From Sphingopyxis sp. 113P3 (GTDB lineage Bacteria > Pseudomonadota > Alphaproteobacteria > Sphingomonadales > Sphingomonadaceae), in NCBI RefSeq assembly GCF_001278035.1, contig NZ_CP009452.1, positions 901,501 through 965,500 of the forward strand: DNA of 64,000 nucleotides, read 5' to 3'. Under the pieces are notes generated by a model that ran no database searches, was not told the origin of the DNA, and was given only the letters and a program-made list of their open reading frames with translations. The position numbers and the translations under genes were made by a program. Positions 27,891 to 34,563 of this stretch are shown piece after piece. The stretch's first letter is position 1, and the number at the start of each line of letters is the position of its first letter.

Positions 27891-28642
27891 CCGACAAGGC
27901 AACTGACGTGACCGTGACGCAGGCGGATGAGAAGCGCGCAGACGATTGGGCGACGATGCTCGGCCGAATGGGCGGAGTTATTCTTGACCAGTCACAGCGC
28001 CGCGGACTAGCGGCACAATTCGCCGCCCACCGCATCGAAAGCACCCGCACCGTCCCGTCAGGCGACGACAAGCATCCCGAGATTGGTCCGGGCCTCCCGC
28101 CGCTTTCGTCAGGCGAGGGCCGCAGCAATGGGGCGGGGGAGGTCGATCCGTCGAAAATGTCGGTCGAAATGGCTGACCTGTTCGGGCTGGTCTGCAAGCT
28201 CAATCGCCTAAAGACCGAACGCGACGACCTGATGCGAACCGATGGCGGCTTTTCCGTCATCGAACGCGCGGCCGACATGATGGACGAGATTGTAGACGCC
28301 GTGCCCGAGTTGCAATCCGCTTTCGGTAAGGTCTGCGAACGGGAGCGCCAGTTGCTTGCCGCCCTCTCCGCTCCCCAAGTCGAGGTGGAGCGGCTGAGGG
28401 AGGCGCTGGTCGCCGAGCGTGAGGAAAACCTCTGGAACGCCTACAACACAGGGCATGTCAGGGATGGGAAGTGGGACCATCTCTGCATGAGCGATGGCGA
28501 ATGGCTCGCGAGAGAATGTGGCTTCAATGTAAGCGATTGCCGCTTTGACGATGAAGCTATCAGGGCGGCTATCCCAAAGGCTGCGCGCAAAGCCCTCGCT
28601 CACAAAGACGTGAACGCCAACATAGGAGGGACCGATGCATGA
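27887..28642 (+). CDS. Phage protein of unknown function, helical
   Basis: 251 residues. N-terminal part (about 1-55) resembles a short segment of phage proteins predicted to be helical; a Pro/Gly-rich linker follows and a long coiled-coil-prone helix (about 150-190, CERERQLLAALSAPQVEVER). The C-terminal NAYNTGHVRDGKW ... FDDEAIRAAI looks like a small conserved phage module. No enzyme signature. Coupled at both ends to neighbours. Confidence 0.65.
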   Translation: MTDKATDVTVTQADEKRADDWATMLGRMGGVILDQSQRRGLAAQFAAHRIESTRTVPSGDDKHPEIGPGLPPLSSGEGRSNGAGEVDPSKMSVEMADLFGLVCKLNRLKTERDDLMRTDGGFSVIERAADMMDEIVDAVPELQSAFGKVCERERQLLAALSAPQVEVERLREALVAEREENLWNAYNTGHVRDGKWDHLCMSDGEWLARECGFNVSDCRFDDEAIRAAIPKAARKALAHKDVNANIGGTDA

Positions 28643-28844
28643 TGCTGAGACAATCGCAGGGCGCCTCACAGATGCGCAGAGGCGGGCGATCACTCATGTC
28701 GGCGCGGGCAACGGCTGGGGACTATTCGCAGGGATGCGCTGGGACCGGCGAACGCGCTACCGTCTGTTCGACCTCGGCCTTGTCGCGGCGTCGCGTTTAA
28801 CCGACAAGGGGCGCGCAGTCCTTGCGATCCTGAACGGGGAGTGA
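28635..28844 (+). CDS. Small winged-helix-like protein
   Basis: 69 residues: DAQRRAITHVGAGNGW, a middle RYRLFDLGLV, and LTDKGRAVLAIL at the end. The L.DLGLV...LT.KG pattern is that of small winged-helix phage proteins, which are common in accessory cassettes. Overlaps the previous gene by 8 bases. Target unknown. Confidence 0.65.
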   Translation: MHDAETIAGRLTDAQRRAITHVGAGNGWGLFAGMRWDRRTRYRLFDLGLVAASRLTDKGRAVLAILNGE

Positions 28845-28996
28845 TGCACCGCTACGCGATATGGCGGCGAGCCGACCGGGAACCCCCTGTCCTAACTCGC
28901 CGCCTCTTCCAGTGGACGGCTCTATCTAGCAGGCTCGCATACCGCGCGCCACGACGCGTTGAAGGCGGCGGACGTTTTTGGGCGTGGAACCTTTAA
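28844..28996 (+). CDS. Possible small basic protein
   Basis: 50-residue frame whose ATG overlaps the previous stop (TGATG). Very Arg-rich and without recognised motif. The coupling is the main support; it may be chance. Confidence 0.3.
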   Translation: MHRYAIWRRADREPPVLTRRLFQWTALSSRLAYRAPRRVEGGGRFWAWNL

Positions 28997-29008
28997 CCCT
29001 CTGTTCAG

Positions 29009-29041
29009 TTGACACCCCATATAACCTATCATAATGATAGG
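29009..29041 (+). promoter_or_regulatory. Promoter-operator of the toxin-antitoxin-like pair
   Basis: Perfect 17-bp palindrome CCTATCAT-A-ATGATAGG (29025-29041). A TTGACA box at 29009-29014 and CATAAT (29030-29035) or TAATGA (29032-29037) as -10 place the palindrome over the -10 and start point. Typical of autoregulated toxin-antitoxin operons. The first ATG (29045) follows the palindrome by only three bases. Confidence 0.65.
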
Positions 29042-29044
29042 CAG

Positions 29045-29347
29045 ATGACAGAGCCGACGCCGTTTAAGATGTCCGTTCCCTCGGCCAGCAGAATGCTGAA
29101 GGAGCTTGCTGCCGACAGCGACAGAATAGTTGTCGTGGCACATGGGCAGAAGCGGGGCCGGCAGCGTGGAATCACGCGCCGCCAGATGGAGCTTTGCGTC
29201 CAGAAGGGAGTGATTATCGAAGGGCCATTTCTCAATCAACATGGGAATTGGCAAGTGACGATCCAGCGGCGCGCCGCTGGTGAAGAAGTAACCTGTGTGG
29301 TGGCAATCGACTGGCCGAACCGGCTGATCATTATCACCGCTTTTTGA
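29045..29347 (+). CDS. DUF4258-type putative toxin
   Basis: 100 residues, basic. The fold-like pattern RIVVVAHGQKRGRQRGITRR, a Gln/Cys helix, NWQVTIQRRAAGEEVTCVVAI and the ending NRLIIITAF match DUF4258, a group related to RelE/MqsR-type RNA interferases. Encoded before an HTH partner, as in toxin-first modules. The ATG at 29045 has no ribosome site and begins almost at the predicted transcription start, so a leaderless mRNA is likely; ATG 29069 is an alternative start. Toxicity itself is inferred. Confidence 0.65.
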   Translation: MTEPTPFKMSVPSASRMLKELAADSDRIVVVAHGQKRGRQRGITRRQMELCVQKGVIIEGPFLNQHGNWQVTIQRRAAGEEVTCVVAIDWPNRLIIITAF

Positions 29348-29363
29348 AGCTAGGAGCAAGGAG

Positions 29364-29807
29364 ATGTCATACCACTACAAGGAAAGTGGTCTCGACAATA
29401 TCGTTTTGGAAAATGGATACACCATCCATAAGACCCCTTATGGAGAGGGCGTGTCCATTCAGGACACGGAGGGACTGCATAAGGCAATCGCAGCATTCAT
29501 CGTGGATATGGCTTGCCCGATCAACGGCGCGGAACTTCGGTTCCTGCGTCTGGAAATGGAACTCACCCAAAAGCGTCTGGCGGAAATTCTCGGCTCGGAT
29601 GAGCAGAATGTCCGACGCTGGGAGAAGGCGCGCGACAAGTCCATTACGGGGCCGGTGGATCGGCTCCTGCGCGCGCTATACAAAGACTATGCGCTCGGAG
29701 ACGGAACCTTGCGCGCAATGGTTGATCGACTGGCGGAACTCGATTGCGTCGAGAGATCGCCCATTGTGCTGCGCGAGACTGACGACCATTGGTCGCTCGC
29801 GGCCTGA
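29364..29807 (+). CDS. HTH-type antitoxin / transcriptional regulator
   Basis: 147 residues. The N-terminal part (YHYKESGLDNIVLENGYT) and the XRE-like helix-turn-helix (ELRFLRLEMELTQKRLAEIL then DEQNVRRWEK, about residues 55-85) match the MqsA/YgiT-like regulators but without the zinc-binding cysteines. Good AGGAG site before ATG 29364, so this gene is expected to be better translated than the toxin, as needed for an antitoxin. Likely binds the 17-bp palindrome at 29025. Confidence 0.7.
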   Translation: MSYHYKESGLDNIVLENGYTIHKTPYGEGVSIQDTEGLHKAIAAFIVDMACPINGAELRFLRLEMELTQKRLAEILGSDEQNVRRWEKARDKSITGPVDRLLRALYKDYALGDGTLRAMVDRLAELDCVERSPIVLRETDDHWSLAA

Positions 29808-29826
29808 GACACGGTAAAAAGGGGAA

Positions 29827-29848
29827 GGGGCGGGCTTCGGCTCGCCCC
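29827..29848. terminator. Bidirectional terminator
   Basis: GGGGCGGGC-TTCG-GCTCGCCCC (29827-29848) forms a stable tetraloop hairpin between convergent transcripts. On the minus strand a TTTTT run follows a few bases later; on the plus strand TATTTCGTT follows. It closes the toxin-antitoxin operon and the long leftward late operon. Confidence 0.65.
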
Positions 29849-30105
29849 TATTTCGTTGCTTCGCACAGCCGTCGTAGCGCGGCGTTCTGTTCGGCCAAAT
29901 CCTTCACCGTCTCATCCGTGTCGAACTGGTTGCCGGGGTCGTCAACGCCCGCCGCTGGCGCCGGATTGAACCGCACAACCTTCATGGTCAGGCAGGTATC
30001 GGACGCAGTTCGTGGGGGTTCGGGCTGACCGCACGCACTCAACATACATAGCGCAAGAGCGAGGATCGTTGACGGCATCGCGCGCGTCATTCGCAGCTTT
30101 GACAT
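29848..30105 (-). CDS. Rz1-like outer-membrane spanin lipoprotein
   Basis: 85 residues with a signal and lipobox LSAC (Cys25), followed by a Pro-rich mature part and a helical C-terminus TVKDLAEQNAALRRLCEATK. It starts inside the Rz-like gene in another frame and overlaps it for 164 bases, the classic nested Rz/Rz1 layout. With Rz it would fuse inner and outer membranes at the last step of lysis. Confidence 0.75.
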   Translation of the reverse strand: MSKLRMTRAMPSTILALALCMLSACGQPEPPRTASDTCLTMKVVRFNPAPAAGVDDPGNQFDTDETVKDLAEQNAALRRLCEATK

Positions 30106-30316
30106 TCTCGATCACCTTTCCTTGGGTTTCGATCCGCTCGGCAGTGACACCGGCCTTCACGCCCGCGTCATGGGCGTCGTCTACTGTGTCGGTGAACCAC
30201 CAGATTGCCCCGCCGATGACCGCCGCGACGATCAGCAGCACGAACGCCCACGACGCGAGCTTGGCGAAGCGTTCGCCCACGATACGGGTGGCAAGGGGGA
30301 GCAGGAGGCCGATCAT
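29942..30316 (-). CDS. Rz-like inner-membrane spanin
   Basis: 124 residues. One membrane helix (about 21-41, WAFVLLIVAAVIGGAIWWF), then a periplasmic alpha-helical stretch (VDDAHDAGVKAGVTAERIETQGKV...) and a Cys-containing tail. Overlaps the holin-like gene by 4 bases and contains the start of Rz1. Position and architecture support the spanin call; sequence similarity to lambda Rz is not visible. Confidence 0.7.
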   Translation of the reverse strand: MIGLLLPLATRIVGERFAKLASWAFVLLIVAAVIGGAIWWFTDTVDDAHDAGVKAGVTAERIETQGKVIENVKAANDARDAVNDPRSCAMYVECVRSARTPTNCVRYLPDHEGCAVQSGASGGR

Positions 30317-30525
30317 CCTTCGCCTCCTTCCGCCGAAGCCTTCCCGAAATAGTACCCAACCACGAGTCCGGCGAGCGTGTTGACCCCGCCGATAAGCTGG
30401 ATGATGCTGTCGCGGTTGTCGGTAGGGATCGCGACAAAGGTCATCACGATCACAGCCCCGCCGAACAATGCGAGGACAAGCAGCGCGATCAGAAAGCGCT
30501 GGATGTTGCGGTTGAGCCAGGTCAT
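30313..30525 (-). CDS. Holin-like small membrane protein
   Basis: 70 residues, two membrane segments (FLIALLVLALFGGAVIVMTF and IQLIGGVNTLAGLVVGYYFG) and charged ends. Placed between endolysin and Rz with 4-base overlaps on both sides, the expected place for a holin or pinholin. Small size also allows an alternative role as antiholin. Confidence 0.65.
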   Translation of the reverse strand: MTWLNRNIQRFLIALLVLALFGGAVIVMTFVAIPTDNRDSIIQLIGGVNTLAGLVVGYYFGKASAEGGEG

Positions 30526-31205
30526 CGCATCGCCTCCGCCAGTTTGCGGTGATAGCCGCCCTTTTCGTAGGCCGTGCCGTTGTAACCCTTCGCGAATGCC
30601 CGGCAGTCGTCCGGGTTCGTCGACAGTGCGCGGAAAGCCTTGGTCAGCCCGTTCGTCTCTATGAAGCGGGCCAGTGCCTCATAATGCGCCTTCTCGGATC
30701 GCGACAGCGCCCAGACAAATTCGACAGCGTTGCCGTAGCCCAGCGATTTGGCGTGCGCGCCCATGATCTGGAACTTGCCCCAGCTCGCGCTCTCGAATGC
30801 GGCGAGAGGCGAGCGCATTGCTGCATCGGCAACCTTTTCCCAGCTGTCATTGATGCCGTCGCCGTCCGCGTCGATCGTGTAGCCGCCCGGCGTCGGGTTC
30901 GACAGGAGCGGGATAATGACCTGCATTCGGCGCCAGAAATAGTGCCGCTCATAGAGGCATTTCAGGCGGCCTTGATTGTCCCAGCCGCCGCCGGCGCTTT
31001 CGACCTTCGCCACTGCGGCAAGCTGGCGGGGACTGCCACCGAGACGGGCGGCGATCTGGGCAATCTCGGCGGGCGTGACGGCGGGCGCACTCCGGTTAAT
31101 GAAGGTGTCGAGGATCGCCTTGCGGGTCGACGGGCCTCGAAGACCATCGACGACGAGGTTGGCGCCGCGGACGTTGAGCCACATCTGCAGGTCCCGAAGG
31201 TTCAT
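30522..31205 (-). CDS. Endolysin, N-acetylmuramidase domain
   Basis: 227 residues. N-terminal peptidoglycan-binding-like segment (LQMWLNVRGANLVVDGLRG, about 7-40) and a C-terminal N-acetylmuramidase domain (PF11860/DUF3380 type) with the catalytic Glu in AVAKVESAGGGW (about residue 70), followed by LYERHYFWRR and SWGKFQIMG. No signal peptide, so export depends on a holin. Cuts the MurNAc-GlcNAc bond at host lysis. Confidence 0.85.
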   Translation of the reverse strand: MNLRDLQMWLNVRGANLVVDGLRGPSTRKAILDTFINRSAPAVTPAEIAQIAARLGGSPRQLAAVAKVESAGGGWDNQGRLKCLYERHYFWRRMQVIIPLLSNPTPGGYTIDADGDGINDSWEKVADAAMRSPLAAFESASWGKFQIMGAHAKSLGYGNAVEFVWALSRSEKAHYEALARFIETNGLTKAFRALSTNPDDCRAFAKGYNGTAYEKGGYHRKLAEAMR

Positions 31206-31513
31206 CGCCGTTTCTCCAATGCAAGGTCGAGCTTGGTTTCAATGCGGGCCAGCCGGTCGTTCACGCTCGTTGCCGTGCGATCCGCGGCGTCGGCGCGCTG
31301 CTCGAGCTTGTCGAGGCGAGTGTTGGCCGTTGCTACGTCGCTGCGCAGCATTCCCGCCGAAAAGACGAGGCCTCCGAGTCCCAGTCCGATTCCGAGCCAC
31401 GATGCCCATGATGCCTTTTGCTTCCCACGCGACGCCTCGAGAGACGCGATGGTCTGCTCGATGATGAGCCGCACCTGCGCGGCGTTGCCGTCGAGAATAG
31501 GCGCGTCAGGCAT
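31202..31513 (-). CDS. Membrane protein with coiled coil, lysis-associated
   Basis: 103 residues: an N-terminal cytoplasmic helix, one membrane segment (SWLGIGLGLGGLVFSAGML), then a coiled coil (VATANTRLDKLEQRADAADR) ending KLDLALEKRR. This layout resembles XhlA-type and other accessory lysis proteins. Start chosen at 31513 (MPDAPILDG), because the frame upstream is basic and not homologous-looking. Overlaps the endolysin gene by 4 bases. Confidence 0.6.
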   Translation of the reverse strand: MPDAPILDGNAAQVRLIIEQTIASLEASRGKQKASWASWLGIGLGLGGLVFSAGMLRSDVATANTRLDKLEQRADAADRTATSVNDRLARIETKLDLALEKRR

Positions 31514-31550
31514 CACCGGCCTCCTTTGGAGTGGAGTTCCGATTGGGCGG

Positions 31551-33038
31551 TCACCGGCCAGCCCCATTCCATTCGATATCAACGCTTAACGCGTAGCCGG
31601 TTCCAACCCCTCCAGCGTAAGCCGCTTGGAATTCAAGATCGCTCCCGTTCAGAGCAATGTCAGCCGTGAAAGCCGGGTCTAGGGTATTCTCGATGTCTGT
31701 AACCGTGAGGGTTGACCCATCCCAAGTAAACCGCGCTTCCCGCAATCCGCGCGATCCGGTATTCGACGCGGCAGTTACTGTCATCCTTCCGCAAACACTC
31801 ACTCGCCCTGTCGTGCTATTCCAAAGCTTCTTTGTAGCGGGGAGCGTGCCCAAAACGTCGGGATCAGAGCCCGCCAAATCTGAAAAGACACCGCCGAAGC
31901 GCTGTGCCCCCTTCCGGGCAAAGGGGGTATCGTAAAGCGTGTTGAACGACACCCCTGCGAACTGCATTCGTGTGCGGCTCGTCTTGCTGAGCGTGTTCGA
32001 GGTCGTTAGATCGGAATACACATGTTCAGTGTTTCCGGTCGTCATTTTCGTCCTAAGGGCACCGCCGGTACGAGTTTGCAGGATATAGCCTGCCTGCATT
32101 TCCGCTGCGAGATACGGGAATTTTAGGGTCGGACTCGTCCCATTCTTGACAATTATCGCATAGAGAAAATTCGGAGCGCCGGACGCCGTTGAGGCATAGG
32201 CCCAATAGAACTCGTCGGTGAGCCCGCTATAACCGAGTAGGGTGCGGTTACCTCTGGGGTCTGGATCGTCGATTGAGCGCGCAAACGTGATATCGGTGTT
32301 TCCAGTCGGTGTGCCGCAGCAAGAAATGATGCTGTGACTATCTCGCCGAAACTCAAAAGGCATCGCGACTATGTTCACGTCGCCACTGTTCTCCGCATCT
32401 GAAAGGCGCAGGAGAGTTGTCCCGGTCTTGGCATTGCGGAACCAGAGGTAACGGTCGTTCGAGACGATATCTGTCCTGAATTTCCCGCCGAGCGAGTGAG
32501 AAACGTTATAGTCGGTGCCGTTCACTTTAAGAATGACTTCGCCATAAGGCGTCGAAAACGAATCCATCCAGACATCGTCATCATTAACAATGTACGTTCC
32601 GGGCGGGATTACATATCGCCGATTACCCTTCGAGCGCGCATCAGCAAACGCAGAAGTAGAATCCGCCGCTCCGGTAGGATCGGCGCCGAACTGCGTTACA
32701 GTAATGCGGTTGCGAAGTTCGGCTTCCACAGTTCCATCAACAGCGTCTGGGTCATCCTGCCTGAATCCCACCATTTCAGCGCCGGTTGAGGATGCAAGCA
32801 CCGCTTGCGACACGCCCAGCGCATCAATCGCCTGTGCCACCCGCTGCGGCGTCATGGCTTTATTGTTCACTGCCCCGGCTTCGGCCTCCGACTGAGACGC
32901 AATCGGGAAACCAGACGCGACAAGCTGGGCAGGGGTGCTTTTAAAGACACCCGAGCCATCATCGACAATAACCGCCGAGTTCGGATTGACCTCGCCGTCA
33001 GGAACGCTGGTCAGGTCGCGGGGGAGAACATTGGCCAT
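31551..33038 (-). CDS. Tailspike or receptor-binding protein
   Basis: 495 residues. A head-binding segment (about 1-100) ends with VTQFGADPTGAADSTSAFADA, the entry motif of right-handed beta-helix (pectate-lyase-like) tailspikes. The rest is beta-rich with repeated Thr/Gly/Asn strands and no visible catalytic triad, so enzymatic activity on host glycans is possible but not shown. Lies at the 3' end of the tail genes before lysis, as usual for host-range proteins. An HNH gene on the other strand separates it from the collar gene. Confidence 0.7.
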   Translation of the reverse strand: MANVLPRDLTSVPDGEVNPNSAVIVDDGSGVFKSTPAQLVASGFPIASQSEAEAGAVNNKAMTPQRVAQAIDALGVSQAVLASSTGAEMVGFRQDDPDAVDGTVEAELRNRITVTQFGADPTGAADSTSAFADARSKGNRRYVIPPGTYIVNDDDVWMDSFSTPYGEVILKVNGTDYNVSHSLGGKFRTDIVSNDRYLWFRNAKTGTTLLRLSDAENSGDVNIVAMPFEFRRDSHSIISCCGTPTGNTDITFARSIDDPDPRGNRTLLGYSGLTDEFYWAYASTASGAPNFLYAIIVKNGTSPTLKFPYLAAEMQAGYILQTRTGGALRTKMTTGNTEHVYSDLTTSNTLSKTSRTRMQFAGVSFNTLYDTPFARKGAQRFGGVFSDLAGSDPDVLGTLPATKKLWNSTTGRVSVCGRMTVTAASNTGSRGLREARFTWDGSTLTVTDIENTLDPAFTADIALNGSDLEFQAAYAGGVGTGYALSVDIEWNGAGR

Positions 33039-33091
33039 TAGCTGCTGCTCGCTTCATTGACGACTTTACCACTTTTTGATAAAGCGTTGTT

Positions 33092-33601
33092 GTGGAAGAA
33101 ATTTGGAAGCCGGTTCATCGGGCTGACCTTGCCCATGTTTTCGAAGTGAGCACTTGGGGCCGCGCCAGACGAGTGGACGGCAAAGCGCGCACTGATTTTT
33201 TCGTCCCGTTCGGCGGCAAGGGGGGGTACAAGCAGTTCTTTTTTCGCGCTGAGGGAAAGACGTGGCTGCCCCTCGTTCATCGCCTCGTCGCGATGGCGTT
33301 CCTTGAGAATCCCAACAATCTTCCGGAGGTGCACCACAAAGACGCAAACAAAGAAAACAACCGGTTGGATAATTTGCAGTGGGTAACGAGATCCGATAAC
33401 CAGCTTTTGACGATACGAGATTGCCCCAATCGGATTGGCGAGGGGCACTATCTGTCCCGCCTCAATGAACAAGCGGTTCGGGAAATACGCGGGCGTCGAG
33501 GACGTGGGGAATCCTTGTCCGAGATTGCCAAGGATTATGGCGTGTCCATCAACACGATTTCTGCTGTGGCTCAGCGCAAGACATGGAAGCATGTTGAATA
33601 G
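33092..33601 (+). CDS. HNH homing endonuclease (NUMOD4-HNH)
   Basis: 169 residues. NUMOD4-type start (EEIWKPVHRADLAHVFEVST WGRARR), then the HNH core LVHRLVAMAFL and VHHKDANKENNRLDNLQW, then a NUMOD-type helix-turn-helix (LNEQAVREIRG then GESLSEIAKDYGVS). Encoded against the surrounding tail genes, inside the 568-base gap between collar and tailspike genes. The local base composition is lower in GC. A free-standing homing gene; it cuts DNA of phages lacking the insertion and so spreads. Confidence 0.85.
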   Translation: MEEIWKPVHRADLAHVFEVSTWGRARRVDGKARTDFFVPFGGKGGYKQFFFRAEGKTWLPLVHRLVAMAFLENPNNLPEVHHKDANKENNRLDNLQWVTRSDNQLLTIRDCPNRIGEGHYLSRLNEQAVREIRGRRGRGESLSEIAKDYGVSINTISAVAQRKTWKHVE

Positions 33602-33606
33602 CGGCT

Positions 33607-34416
33607 TCATGAGCTTGAACTCTTGATAATTTTGTTAAGGATGATGGTGGGCTGGACGTTCGCGTGAGCCTCGCCGCCACCTGCATTTTCGGCAGAAACC
33701 TCAATCGTGTGCGAGTGGGCGCCCGAACTTCCGGTTGCGCTGGTCGCCGAACTCGGCACGGTATTAAGGCCGTTCCCCACAAGGTTTGTCCCGCCGCCAA
33801 GGTTTAGGCTGTGGCTGTGCGCCCCCGCCGAATTGGTCGAGCCGGAAACCTCGTGCGTATGAACGGGCATCTGCGCTTCGGTGAGCGTAACCGTCTGCGA
33901 GCCACCGGCAGCCCCGAGCGTTCTGCTGTTGGGGCTGGTCAGGCGGTCGGCATAACCGCCTGAATCCACGTCCAGACCGGCGACCACGCGCCCGCGAAGA
34001 TCGGGCAGGTTGAATACCGAAGCCGACGACGCGCCGAAAGTCGTGCCAAGGACCGCGAAAAGGTCGGGATAAGCCGCGCGGCTCAACGATTGGCCCGCGC
34101 AGATAAGCCATCCGGTTGGAGGTGAGGCAGCGGCCCAGTCCATCATTGAGCCCACTGGAACGCCGCTCAGTCCGGTGATTTGTCCGACCGTGGCGGCGTC
34201 TGTCGGCTGCGTTCCCGGCGCAAGGTTGCGTGCCTTGAAGCCGCCCATGTCGAGATTCGAGCGCATTCCGCCCCGCCCGTCGCGCGAAAGGCTATCCGAA
34301 AGCGCCTGTGCGATATCAGTGAGCGGCGGGTTGTGCTGCGACGGCACAATATCCTCGCCGACGCTGACCAGAGAGCCGCTGGGAAGGCTGTATGCACCGT
34401 CCGATGCGCGTGGCAT
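33607..34416 (-). CDS. Tail collar domain protein (tail fibre)
   Basis: 269 residues. Central phage tail-collar domain: GWLICAGQSLSRAAYPDLF, then VFNLPDLRGRVVAGLD and the Gly/His-rich THEVSGSTNSAGAHSHSL repeats that end with a predicted metal-binding beta structure. Start ATG 34416 has a GGAGG site. Probable adhesin or fibre tip near the receptor-binding protein. The His-x-His repeats are typical of T4 short-tail-fibre-like needles that bind metal ions. Confidence 0.8.
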   Translation of the reverse strand: MPRASDGAYSLPSGSLVSVGEDIVPSQHNPPLTDIAQALSDSLSRDGRGGMRSNLDMGGFKARNLAPGTQPTDAATVGQITGLSGVPVGSMMDWAAASPPTGWLICAGQSLSRAAYPDLFAVLGTTFGASSASVFNLPDLRGRVVAGLDVDSGGYADRLTSPNSRTLGAAGGSQTVTLTEAQMPVHTHEVSGSTNSAGAHSHSLNLGGGTNLVGNGLNTVPSSATSATGSSGAHSHTIEVSAENAGGGEAHANVQPTIILNKIIKSSSS

Positions 34417-34419
34417 TGG

Positions 34420-34563
34420 CTATGCCTCCTTTTTCGTGTAATGGGCGGGGATGGCATTTGGAGCATTTGAAATGGCGGCCATTGCCGCAGGCGCTATGTT
34501 CAAGCGCCCGATCAACGCCGCCACCGTCTGGTTGCTGAAACGGATCTGGGGGTTATTGCGCAT
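34420..34563 (-). CDS. Small phage structural-region protein
   Basis: 47 residues, too short for most length filters. Its ATG overlaps the end of the large ejection-type gene (TTAATG), and its stop lies just before the collar gene's start, whose GGAGG site sits in this gene's last codons. Central hydrophobic stretch LNIAPAAMAAISNAPNAI. Tight coupling on both sides argues that it is real. Confidence 0.6.
   Translation of the reverse strand: MRNNPQIRFSNQTVAALIGRLNIAPAAMAAISNAPNAIPAHYTKKEA

Noticed and set aside
33038..33610. A 190-codon minus-strand frame through the HNH gene at 33092
   Set aside because: Antisense to a clear HNH protein and without family or coupling.
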